6,327 nucleotides of DNA. Origin: Massilia sp. UBA2709. Lineage in GTDB: Bacteria > Pseudomonadota > Gammaproteobacteria > Burkholderiales > Burkholderiaceae_D. Below, one piece after another: positions 1-6,023 of this stretch (its first letter is position 1; each line of letters begins with the position of its first letter). Made by a program: the position numbers and the translations under genes. The notes beneath the pieces are model-generated. The model ran no database searches. It was given only the letters and a program-made list of their open reading frames with translations, and had not been told where the DNA came from. The DNA is taken from assembly GCA_002354135.1 (NCBI GenBank), contig DEKZ01000273.1, positions 1 through 6,327 on the forward strand, read 5' to 3'.

Positions 1-2115
1 GGCCCCGCGCGCTACGCCTACGAGCAGCACCAGGCGGCGCCGAACGCCGCCTACGGCTACGTCGTCGGCGCGACCATCGCCAAGGGGCGCATCGCCGCCA
101 TCGACGTCGAGGCCGCGCGCCGCTCGCCGGGCGTGATCGCCATCGTCACCGCGGCCAACGCCGGCAAGCTCGGCAAGGGCAAGTTCAACACCGCGAAGCT
201 GCTGGCCGGGCCCGAGGTCGAGCACTACCACCAGGCCGTGGCCGTGGTGGTGGCCGAGACCTTCGAGCAGGCGCGCGCCGCCGCGCCGCTGGTGCGCGTC
301 GAGTACGTGCAGGAGAAGGGCCGCTACGACCTGGAAAAGGCCAAGGCCAGCGCCAAGCTGCCGACCACCGACGACAAGCCGGAAACCAAGTACGGCAACT
401 TCGCCGCCGGTTTCGCCAGCGCCCCGGTCAAGCTCGACGCCACCTACACCACGCCCGACCAGTCGCACGCGATGATGGAGCCGCATGCCTCGGTCGCCTT
501 TTGGAACGACGGCAAGCTGACTTTGTGGACCTCCAACCAGATGATCCACTGGGGCACCCAGGACATGGCGAAAACGCTCGGCATCCCAGTCGAGAACGTG
601 CGCCTGATCTCGCCCTACATCGGCGGCGGCTTCGGCGGCAAGCTCTTCCTGCGTTCCGAGGCGCTGCTGGCGGCGCTGGGCGCCCGCGCGGCGAACCGTC
701 CGGTGAAGGTGAACCTCACGCGTGCGCTGATGTTCAACAACACCACGCACCGGCCGGCCACGATCCAGCGCATCCGCATCGGCGCCACACGCGAGGGCCG
801 CATCACGGCCATCGCCCACGAGAGCTGGTCCGGCGACCTGCCGGGCGGCCAGCCCGAGACCGCGGTCCAGCAGACCCGCCTGCTGTATGCGGGCGCGCAC
901 CGCCTGACGCGCCTGAACCTGGCCGTGCTCGACCTGCCCGAGGCGAACGCGATGCGCGCGCCGGGCGAGGCGCCCGGCATGATGGCGCTGGAGATCGCGA
1001 TCGACGAGATGGCGGAAAAGCTGAAGATGGACCCGGTGATGTTCCGCATCATCAACGACACCACCAGCGACCCCGAGAAGCCGACCCGCAAGTTCTCGCA
1101 GCGCCGTTTCGTCGAGTGCATGCGCCAGGGCGCCGAGCGCTTCGGCTGGAACAAGCGCCAGGCCGAACCGGGCAAGGTGCGCGACGGCCGCTGGCTGGTC
1201 GGCATGGGCGTGGCTTCGGCCTTCCGCAACAACCTGGTGATGAAGTCGGCGGCGCGGGTACGCCTTGATCGCCAGGGCATCGTCACGGTGGAAACCGACA
1301 TGACCGACATCGGCACCGGCAGCTACACCATCATCGCGCAGACCGCGGCCGAGATGATGGGCGTTCCGCTCGAACGCGTGGTGGTGAAGCTGGGCGACTC
1401 GACCTTCCCGGTGTCCGCCGGCTCGGGCGGACAGTGGGGCGGTAACAGCTCGACCGCCGGCGTCTACGCGGCCTGCGTCAAGCTGCGCGAAGCGGTGGCG
1501 GCGCAGGCCGGGCTGGATGCCGCCAGCGCGGAATTCGTCGACGGCGCTGTGCGCGCGGGCGGCCGCTCGGTGCCGCTGGCGCAGGTGGCCGGGGCTGCGC
1601 AAGGCGGGGAGATCGTCGGCGAGGACACCATGGAGTACGGCGACCTCGACAAGCAATTCCAGCAGTCGACCTTCGGCGCCCACTTCGTCGAAGTCGGCGT
1701 CGACGTTGACACCTGCGAGGTGCGCGTGCGGCGCATGCTGGCGGTGTGCGCGGCCGGGCGCATCCTGAACCCGAAATCGGCGCGCAGCCAGGTGATCGGC
1801 GCGATGACCATGGGCGTTGGCGCGGCGCTGATGGAAGACCTGGTGGTCGACAAGCGGCGCGGCTTCTTCGTGAACCACGACCTGGCGGGCTACGAGGTGC
1901 CGGTGCATGCAGACATCCCGCACCAGGAAGTGGTGTTCCTCGACGAGACCGATCCGGTCTCCTCGCCGATGAAGGCCAAGGGAGTCGGCGAGCTCGGCAT
2001 CTGCGGCGTCGGCGCGGCAGTGGCGAACGCCATCTACAACGCAACCGGGGTGCGGATCCGGGATTATCCGATCACGCTGGACAAGCTGCTGACCAGGATG
2101 CCGGTCAGGGCCTGA
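1..2115 (+). CDS. paoC: PaoC-like molybdenum-binding subunit of a periplasmic aldehyde oxidoreductase (5' end missing)
   Basis: This is the large, molybdopterin-binding subunit of a xanthine dehydrogenase-family enzyme. In the PaoABC complex it oxidises aldehydes, including aromatic ones, to carboxylates in the periplasm, passing electrons to the FAD and 2Fe-2S subunits. The frame is open from base 1: the first codons read GPARYAYEQH, matching the conserved TGxARYAYE region near the family N-terminus, so roughly 30 residues lie outside the window and the ATG at 133 is internal. The 704 visible codons fit a ~732-residue protein. Landmarks by window codon: MEPHAS at 159, cofactor loop GGGFGGK at 208-214, MRAPGEA at 318, GSGGQWGGNSS near 474, and GVGELG at 661-666, whose Glu664 matches the catalytic glutamate of the family. 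From memory the sequence follows E. coli PaoC almost without gaps. The small subunits should lie upstream. No PaoD-type maturation chaperone gene follows; the next gene is phoD after a 405-nt gap. Substrate is inferred from family only. Confidence 0.93.
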   Translation, partial: GPARYAYEQHQAAPNAAYGYVVGATIAKGRIAAIDVEAARRSPGVIAIVTAANAGKLGKGKFNTAKLLAGPEVEHYHQAVAVVVAETFEQARAAAPLVRVEYVQEKGRYDLEKAKASAKLPTTDDKPETKYGNFAAGFASAPVKLDATYTTPDQSHAMMEPHASVAFWNDGKLTLWTSNQMIHWGTQDMAKTLGIPVENVRLISPYIGGGFGGKLFLRSEALLAALGARAANRPVKVNLTRALMFNNTTHRPATIQRIRIGATREGRITAIAHESWSGDLPGGQPETAVQQTRLLYAGAHRLTRLNLAVLDLPEANAMRAPGEAPGMMALEIAIDEMAEKLKMDPVMFRIINDTTSDPEKPTRKFSQRRFVECMRQGAERFGWNKRQAEPGKVRDGRWLVGMGVASAFRNNLVMKSAARVRLDRQGIVTVETDMTDIGTGSYTIIAQTAAEMMGVPLERVVVKLGDSTFPVSAGSGGQWGGNSSTAGVYAACVKLREAVAAQAGLDAASAEFVDGAVRAGGRSVPLAQVAGAAQGGEIVGEDTMEYGDLDKQFQQSTFGAHFVEVGVDVDTCEVRVRRMLAVCAAGRILNPKSARSQVIGAMTMGVGAALMEDLVVDKRRGFFVNHDLAGYEVPVHADIPHQEVVFLDETDPVSSPMKAKGVGELGICGVGAAVANAIYNATGVRIRDYPITLDKLLTRMPVRA

Positions 2116-2177
2116 AGCGGCGGCATTGCGCGCCGCGGTCCGGCCAGGCCGTGGCGCCATCCTTTTCGTAAGCGATC

Positions 2178-2206
2178 ACGCATGGACGTTCGTGCTCGTC
2201 ATGCGT
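2178..2206 (+). terminator. Hairpin downstream of paoC, possible transcription end
   Basis: The left arm ACGCATGGACG (2178-2188) pairs with CGTCATGCGT (2197-2206) to give ten base pairs with one bulged G and an 8-nt loop. It starts 62 nt after the paoC stop. Only three T residues follow, so it is a poor intrinsic terminator. It could instead protect the 3' end of the mRNA or be chance. The pairing is seen directly; the role is inferred. Confidence 0.3.
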
Positions 2207-2453
2207 TTGCACGCCGCGACGCACGAAGGCCAGCAGCAACTGCAAGTCATCGATCCAGCAGGTGTCGCGCGCGGAAGGGCGTCGTCACGCTAGTCGTCCC
2301 GATCCTTGCCGCGATGCTGCCACGGAACAGGGATCGCCTGGACAGGCAAACGGACGCCAGTCGATGGCCGTTAACAGACGCTCAGACGCTCGAAACGGCC
2401 CAATGCACGAGCCTTCCGCCCGCGTAGAAGGCTTGAATTTCTTTCAACCATTC

Positions 2454-2487
2454 AGGTCATCAAAGCGTCACCTGCGCTGGCTAAGAT
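2454..2487 (+). promoter_or_regulatory. Candidate PhoB-binding site (Pho box) and -10 element of phoD
   Basis: Bases 2454-2471 read AGGTCAT-CAAA-GCGTCAC, two heptamers sharing GTCA at an 11-nt repeat distance. The known Pho box is two CTGTCA(T/C)-type heptamers separated by four A/T-rich bases. Each heptamer here matches 5 of 7 positions and the spacer is 3 of 4 A. Exactly ten bases later lies TAAGAT (2482-2487), 4 of 6 to TATAAT; this is the arrangement of PhoB-activated promoters such as E. coli phoA, where the Pho box replaces the -35 element. Transcription would begin near 2494, giving a ~27-nt leader before the ATG at 2521. The downstream gene is a phosphatase, which fits. The outer two bases of each heptamer do not match, so this remains a prediction. 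Confidence 0.5.
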
Positions 2488-2520
2488 GCGTTGTCTTTCA
2501 CTTACGGCAACGGCCATCCC

Positions 2521-4200
2521 ATGACCCAATCGCATTCGCGTCGCAAGTTCATTCGTACTTTCTCCCTCGGCACCGTCGCCGTGTCGACTCTCCCGCTGGC
2601 CGCCTGCGGCGGCGATTCCGACGACCGCACGGTCAGTTTCGCCCACGGCGTGGCCAGCGGCGACCCGCTGGCTGACCGCATCATCCTGTGGACGCGCGTC
2701 ACTGCCTCCGGCAGCGGCGATATCGATGTCGGCTGGGAGATCGCGGAGGAGAGCGACTTCGCCCGTCCGATCGCTTCCGGCATCGTCCGCACCGACGCCA
2801 GCCGCGACTTCACGGTCAAAGTGGACGCGACCGGCTTGAGCGCCAATCGCAGCTACTACTACCGCTTCGGCTGCCAGGGCGTGCTCTCGCCCGTGGGCCG
2901 CACCAAAACGCTGCCAACGGGGACGGTGTCGCGCGTGCGCTTCGCCGTGTTCAGCTGCTCGAACTACCCGGCCGGCTACTTCAACGTGTACGCCGACGCC
3001 GCGCAGTTCAACGACATCGACGTCGGCCTGCACCTGGGCGACTACATCTATGAATACGCGGCGGGCGGCTATGCGTCGCAGAACGCGGCCAGCCTGGGGC
3101 GCGTGTCGAAGCCGGCCACCGAGATCATCACGCTGTCGGACTACCGCCTGCGCTACCAGCAATACCGCACCGATCCGGACCTGCAGGCCGTGCACGCGCG
3201 CATGCCCTTCATCACGGTGTGGGACGACCACGAGCTGACCAACGACACCTGGAGCGGCGGGGCCGAGAACCACGATCCGGCCACCGAAGGCTTGTGGGCC
3301 GCGCGGCGCCAGATGGCAATCCAGGCCTATCACGAGTGGATGCCGATCCGCGTGCCCGACGCGGCGCGCCCGGACCGCATTTACCGCTCCTTCGATTTCG
3401 GCAACCTGTTGTCGCTGCACATGCTCGACACCCGCGTGATCGGCCGCGACAAGCAGCTGGCCTACACCAGCTACGTCGACGCCGACCGCAGCTTCAACAG
3501 CGCAGCCTTCGTGGCCGATGTGTCAAGCCCGACGCGCCAGCTGATGGGCGCCGAGCAGACCGCCTGGCTGCGGAACCAGATGAGCAAGTCGGGCGCCACC
3601 TGGCAGATCCTGGGCCAGCAGGTGCTGATGGCGCGCATGATGCTGCCGGCACCGATGGTGCTGGGCACGGTCGGCTACGCGGGCTACTTCGCGATCGCCG
3701 CCAAGGTCAAGGCCGGCGTGCCGCTCACCGCCACCGAACAGCAGCAGCTGGCGGCCACGCCGGTGCCGTACAACCTGGACGCCTGGGACGGCTACCAGGC
3801 CGCCCGCGAGGCGGTGCTGAACATGGCGCACACCCTGAACAAGAACCTGGTGGTACTCGCCGGCGACACCCATAACGCCTGGGCCAGCGACCTGGCCGAC
3901 CTGCAGGGACGGGCCGTCGGCGTCGAGTTCGGCGTGCCTTCGGTGACCTCGCCAGGCTTCGAGGGCTATTTCCCAACCGCCGAACCAACCATGGTCGCCG
4001 CCGGGATGGAACAGCTGATCGGACCGCTGCAGTATGCGGAGACGGCTTCGCGCGGTTTCGTGGTGCTGACGGTCACGCCAACGGAGACCCGCGCCGAGTA
4101 CCGCTACGTCGATACCATTACGTCGAAGACCTATACGGCGTCGGTCGGGAAGACGCTGCGTACCTTGCCGGGTGCGGCGAACCGGAAGATCGCCGCCTGA
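2521..4200 (+). CDS. phoD: PhoD-family alkaline phosphatase/phosphodiesterase, Tat-exported probable lipoprotein
   Basis: Extracytoplasmic metallophosphatase that releases phosphate from phosphomono- and diesters; characterised PhoD enzymes use Fe(III) and Ca(II). The 559-residue protein opens with a twin-arginine signal (SRRKFI, residues 6-11), a short hydrophobic stretch and LAAC ending at Cys29, a lipobox. An N-terminal PhoD_N-type domain starts at FAHGVASGDP (40-49). The catalytic domain shows FSCSNYPAGY (Cys146, the likely iron ligand), LHLGDYIYEY (Asp174, Tyr177), VWDDHELTND (Asp235, Asp236, His237, Asn241), LAGDTHNAW (Asp449, His451) and EFGVPSVTSPG (469-479), so the family metal site looks intact. 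I chose ATG 2521 over an in-frame TTG at 2491 because it puts the Tat motif six residues from the start and because the predicted transcript begins after 2491. No strong Shine-Dalgarno sequence precedes 2521. It stands alone, 405 nt after paoC and convergent with the next gene. Regulation by phosphate starvation is suggested by the upstream Pho box. Confidence 0.92.
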   Translation: MTQSHSRRKFIRTFSLGTVAVSTLPLAACGGDSDDRTVSFAHGVASGDPLADRIILWTRVTASGSGDIDVGWEIAEESDFARPIASGIVRTDASRDFTVKVDATGLSANRSYYYRFGCQGVLSPVGRTKTLPTGTVSRVRFAVFSCSNYPAGYFNVYADAAQFNDIDVGLHLGDYIYEYAAGGYASQNAASLGRVSKPATEIITLSDYRLRYQQYRTDPDLQAVHARMPFITVWDDHELTNDTWSGGAENHDPATEGLWAARRQMAIQAYHEWMPIRVPDAARPDRIYRSFDFGNLLSLHMLDTRVIGRDKQLAYTSYVDADRSFNSAAFVADVSSPTRQLMGAEQTAWLRNQMSKSGATWQILGQQVLMARMMLPAPMVLGTVGYAGYFAIAAKVKAGVPLTATEQQQLAATPVPYNLDAWDGYQAAREAVLNMAHTLNKNLVVLAGDTHNAWASDLADLQGRAVGVEFGVPSVTSPGFEGYFPTAEPTMVAAGMEQLIGPLQYAETASRGFVVLTVTPTETRAEYRYVDTITSKTYTASVGKTLRTLPGAANRKIAA

Positions 4201-4226
4201 GCGGACGAGGCGTCGCGCCGCGCGAC

Positions 4227-4240
4227 TCCCGCCGGCGGGA
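4227..4240. repeat. 14-bp perfect palindrome after phoD
   Basis: TCCCGCC is followed directly by its reverse complement GGCGGGA, 27 bases after the phoD stop. As RNA it could form a 5-bp stem with a CCGG loop. No T-run follows, so it is not a classical terminator. It may help end or stabilise the phoD transcript, but nothing in the sequence proves that. Confidence 0.4.
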
Positions 4241-4269
4241 ATCCCGGCAAGTGGACACGCGCTGCCGGT

Positions 4270-4285
4270 GGCGCCACGTGGCGCC
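4270..4285. repeat. 16-bp perfect palindrome with CACGTG core
   Basis: GGCGCCAC is followed immediately by GTGGCGCC, a perfect inverted repeat between two convergent genes. It could fold as a 6-bp GC stem with an ACGT loop, but no T-run follows on either strand. It may be a protein-binding site, part of a transcript end, or a by-product of GC-rich composition. The palindrome is seen directly; no role is claimed. Confidence 0.4.
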
Positions 4286-4401
4286 CCGCCTTGTGTTCGA
4301 CGGCGACCGCGCCGCATACTTCCGCGCTTCCTCGGTGTCGGGCATGGCGCGCACGATGTTCCCGCGCAGCCGGGCAGGAAACGCGCGCCGGTCCATGATA
4401 G

Positions 4402-4444
4402 AAAAAGCCCCAACGAGCCGGACGGAAGTCCAGCGGGTTGGGGC
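4402..4444 (-). terminator. Rho-independent terminator of the beta-helix gene
   Basis: Read on the minus strand, GCCCCAAC (4444-4437) pairs with GTTGGGGC (4414-4407), eight perfect base pairs. Inside it, GCTGGAC pairs with GTCCGGC through one G-T wobble around a TTCC loop, with a small two-by-two internal mismatch between the two helices. Five T residues follow directly (AAAAA at 4402-4406 on the plus strand). It begins 40 nt after the stop of the gene ending at 4485. No T-run follows on the plus strand, so it should act only on minus-strand transcription. Confidence 0.88.
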
Positions 4445-4451
4445 GATGTCA

Positions 4452-4473
4452 TCCGGCGCCAGTCCGGCGCCAG
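4452..4473. repeat. Tandem duplication of an 11-bp unit
   Basis: TCCGGCGCCAG occurs twice with no gap (4452-4462 and 4463-4473). Each copy contains the palindrome GGCGCC. The pair lies in the 3' untranslated region of the minus-strand gene, between its stop codon and its terminator. It is probably a small slippage duplication. Confidence 0.6.
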
Positions 4474-4484
4474 GGGAGGGCAGC

Positions 4485-5726
4485 TTAGTATTCGTAGGCG
4501 CCGATATCGTGGGCGCCGCCACGCGGACGGGCCACGCCGGCGAAGTCGACGGCTGGTGCACGGGTCGCGGTGCCCTTGTTGATGGCAGGCGAAGTGCTCT
4601 TCAGGCGGTAGTCACCGGTGCCGCTGGTCTGGAAGTTGACGAACTGCGGATCGGCCGAGACGGTGCCGCTGACGGCGCCCTTCACGAGCCATGCGCGGCC
4701 GGTGTTGAACACCAGGTTGTTGGCATAACGGTTGTTGGTGCCGACCTTGCCCATCTCGGTGATGCCGTAGCCGTTACGGAACACGATGTTGTTCGCCACG
4801 TAGTTGTTGCTGGTGCCGGCGGCGGTCGCGCCGCTGTCGCCGTGACCGATCACGATGCCCATCTTGTTGCCGAAGATGGTGTTGTTGACGAAGGTGTTCG
4901 ACGTTGCGCCGTGCCAGCTGTTGATGCCCACCGACGCCACGCCCGAGATGATGTTGTTCGAGACGGTGTTGTTCTGGTTGGTCAGGTAGATGCCCTGGAC
5001 GGTGTTGCAGCTCTGGGCAGCGACCCATTCCGCGCCGACATTGCGCACCACGTTCGAATCGATGACCGCGCCGCCGCCGGCGCCCCAGGCGTCGATGCCC
5101 GCGCCGCCGCTGCCGTTGCAGCCGCCGCTGACCTTCAGGTCGTGCGCGAAGTTGTTCGAGATGATCTCGTGGCCACCTTCGGCCAGGATGCCGATACGGC
5201 CGGCGCCGGTGATGTCGAAGCCGACGATGTCGACGTAGGCGCCCTTCGAGTTCCAGCCGAGGCCAGTGCCCGAGAAGACGATCTTGGCACCCCATTTCAC
5301 GTCCGACTGGAAGCGGATGCGGGCCGAAGCGGTGCCGCTCTTGGTGGTGCGGATGCCGGCGCTCGACAGCGAGGGAGCGGCGACGTTATAGGTGCCGGGG
5401 GCGACGTGGATGACGTAGCCGGCGCGCGCCAGGGCGTCAGCGCGGGCGATGGTCTTCACCGGCTTGGCCTGGGTGCCCGGGTTCGAATCGGAACCGGTCG
5501 GCGACACGTACAGGTGGCCGGTGACGGTGGTCGCGCTCGACAGCACAGGCGCGGCGGCGCCGACAGGCTGGACGGTGACGACGCTCGGAGCCGGCGAATC
5601 GTAGGCCGGTTCGACGAGCATTTCCTTGGCGGTCTGGGCCGACGCGGCGCCGGCCAGCAGGACCAAAGCGCTCGCGCACAGGAGTTGGTTGATACGGACG
5701 TTTGCAACAACAGGAGCGAATTTCAT
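4485..5726 (-). CDS. Secreted right-handed parallel beta-helix protein (pectate-lyase-like fold) with anchor Q-type C-terminus
   Basis: This is a 413-residue exported protein. Residues 1-30 form a Sec signal peptide (basic start, hydrophobic LLCASALVLLAG, cleavage after ASA30). A Pro/Val/Ala-rich linker (31-70) leads to YVSPTGSDSNPGT (73-85), the usual opening of extracellular beta-helix proteins with DUF1565-like N-termini. Residues ~100-350 are a beta-helix with an asparagine ladder: NN pairs at 191, 257, 281, 312 and 336, recurring at 24 or 31 residues. The end (356-413) carries DPQF, DYRLKSTSPAINKG and DIGAYEY, matching the choice-of-anchor Q domain. Only two mature cysteines occur (203 and 240), which could form a disulfide. 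The fold is shared by polysaccharide lyases such as PL9, by hydrolases and by binding proteins; I cannot identify a catalytic set, so activity is open. A moderate TAGGG ribosome site (5740-5736) stands nine bases before ATG 5726. The gene is monocistronic in appearance, with an AT-rich leader and its own strong terminator. Confidence 0.88.
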   Translation of the reverse strand: MKFAPVVANVRINQLLCASALVLLAGAASAQTAKEMLVEPAYDSPAPSVVTVQPVGAAAPVLSSATTVTGHLYVSPTGSDSNPGTQAKPVKTIARADALARAGYVIHVAPGTYNVAAPSLSSAGIRTTKSGTASARIRFQSDVKWGAKIVFSGTGLGWNSKGAYVDIVGFDITGAGRIGILAEGGHEIISNNFAHDLKVSGGCNGSGGAGIDAWGAGGGAVIDSNVVRNVGAEWVAAQSCNTVQGIYLTNQNNTVSNNIISGVASVGINSWHGATSNTFVNNTIFGNKMGIVIGHGDSGATAAGTSNNYVANNIVFRNGYGITEMGKVGTNNRYANNLVFNTGRAWLVKGAVSGTVSADPQFVNFQTSGTGDYRLKSTSPAINKGTATRAPAVDFAGVARPRGGAHDIGAYEY

Positions 5727-5740
5727 CAGAACTTACCCTA

Positions 5741-5850
5741 GCTAAATAGCGTGAAAGAGTAAGCTTTGAGGGGAGGAAACTTCCTAAGTTCAATGTTTTG
5801 GGGAAAAAATTTCCGCGCGTTATCAACGCGTACATACACTTAAAAATGAG
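5741..5850 (-). promoter_or_regulatory. Leader and control region of the beta-helix gene, with four inverted repeats
   Basis: This is the AT-richest part of the window. It holds four inverted repeats: GCTAAATAGC (5741-5750), AGGAAACTTCCT (5774-5785), GGAAAAAATTTCC (5802-5814) and CGCGTTATCAACGCG (5816-5830; six-base arms, three-base centre). The last has the size of a typical dimeric repressor or activator site. I find no convincing -35/-10 pair; on the minus strand TTGATA and TTGAAC occur but lack good partners at 16-18 bases. The promoter is inferred from position and composition; the inverted repeats are seen directly. Confidence 0.4.
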
Positions 5851-5873
5851 GAAAGCCAGGGCGCAAGGCCCTG
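5841..5873 (-). terminator. Weak terminator-like hairpin between the receiver-domain gene and the beta-helix gene
   Basis: On the minus strand CAGGGC (5873-5868) pairs with GCCCTG (5862-5857) around a CTTGC loop. It is followed by GCTTTCCTCATTTTT, so T residues are present but interrupted and the longest run (5846-5842) begins ten bases after the stem. It could end transcripts coming from the gene at 6024-6327 before the beta-helix promoter region. The tail is imperfect, so termination may be partial. Confidence 0.4.
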
Positions 5874-5990
5874 CACGGACGGTTCAGGCTGCGGATCGCG
5901 GGCAGCACCGTGGTGGCCGCCAGTAAGGGGGGATGCAGGAGCAGGAGCGAGGAGAACGCTGTCGAAACCGGTATCGCAGGGCGCCATGCC

Positions 5991-6020
5991 GGGCAGGGGC
6001 AGGGGCAGGACAGGGGCAGA
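5991..6020 (-). repeat. GGGGCA-type short repeats; C-rich, A-free on the minus strand
   Basis: The plus strand shows GGGCA, GGGGCA, GGGGCA, GGACA and GGGGCA in a row. On the minus strand, which is the sense strand just after the stop codon at 6024, these 30 bases are 18 C, 7 T, 5 G and no A. Pyrimidine-rich, G-poor RNA after a stop codon is typical of Rho loading (rut) sites. A second pyrimidine-rich stretch follows at about 5922-5960, containing GCAGGA twice on the plus strand. The Rho role is inferred from composition. Confidence 0.4.
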
Positions 6021-6023
6021 GCT

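Larger units (their letters stand above)
2116..2520. other. Intergenic region between paoC and phoD, no gene supported
   Basis: This 405-nt gap holds no convincing coding sequence. The longest open frame (2182-2427, 81 codons) is Arg/Ala-rich, resembles nothing I recognise and has no clear ribosome binding site. What can be seen is a hairpin at 2178-2206, a direct 8-bp tandem duplication (CAGACGCT twice, 2375-2390), and a candidate promoter with Pho box at 2454-2487. The rest looks like ordinary spacer; a small RNA cannot be excluded by eye. Confidence 0.6.

Noticed and set aside
501..1316. Overlapping open frames on both strands inside paoC
   Set aside because: Arg/Pro/Ala-rich shadows of paoC, whose own frame carries every family motif without interruption.
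2182..2427. Possible 81-residue protein in the paoC-phoD gap
   Set aside because: No homology that I recognise, no ribosome binding site, Arg-rich composition typical of spurious frames; its start lies inside a hairpin.
2491..2520. TTG start adding ten residues to PhoD
   Set aside because: It would place the Tat motif further inside the protein and lies at or before the predicted transcription start; the ATG at 2521 gives a normal Tat signal.
2452..3420. 322-codon open frame on the minus strand, opposite phoD
   Set aside because: It mirrors phoD codons in GC-rich DNA, has no recognisable domain and would overlap the phoD promoter and metal-site coding region.
3523..4452. 309-codon open frame on the minus strand across the phoD 3' end and intergenic region
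   Set aside because: Low-complexity Arg/Gly/Ala composition, no motifs, and it overlaps the intact C-terminal half of phoD.
4251..5741. 496-codon open frame on the plus strand, opposite the beta-helix gene
   Set aside because: It is the antisense shadow of a clearly real gene with a signal peptide, fold motifs and terminator. Its translation is Val/Asp/Gly/Ala/Arg-rich without motifs, and it also covers the terminator and leader of the other gene.
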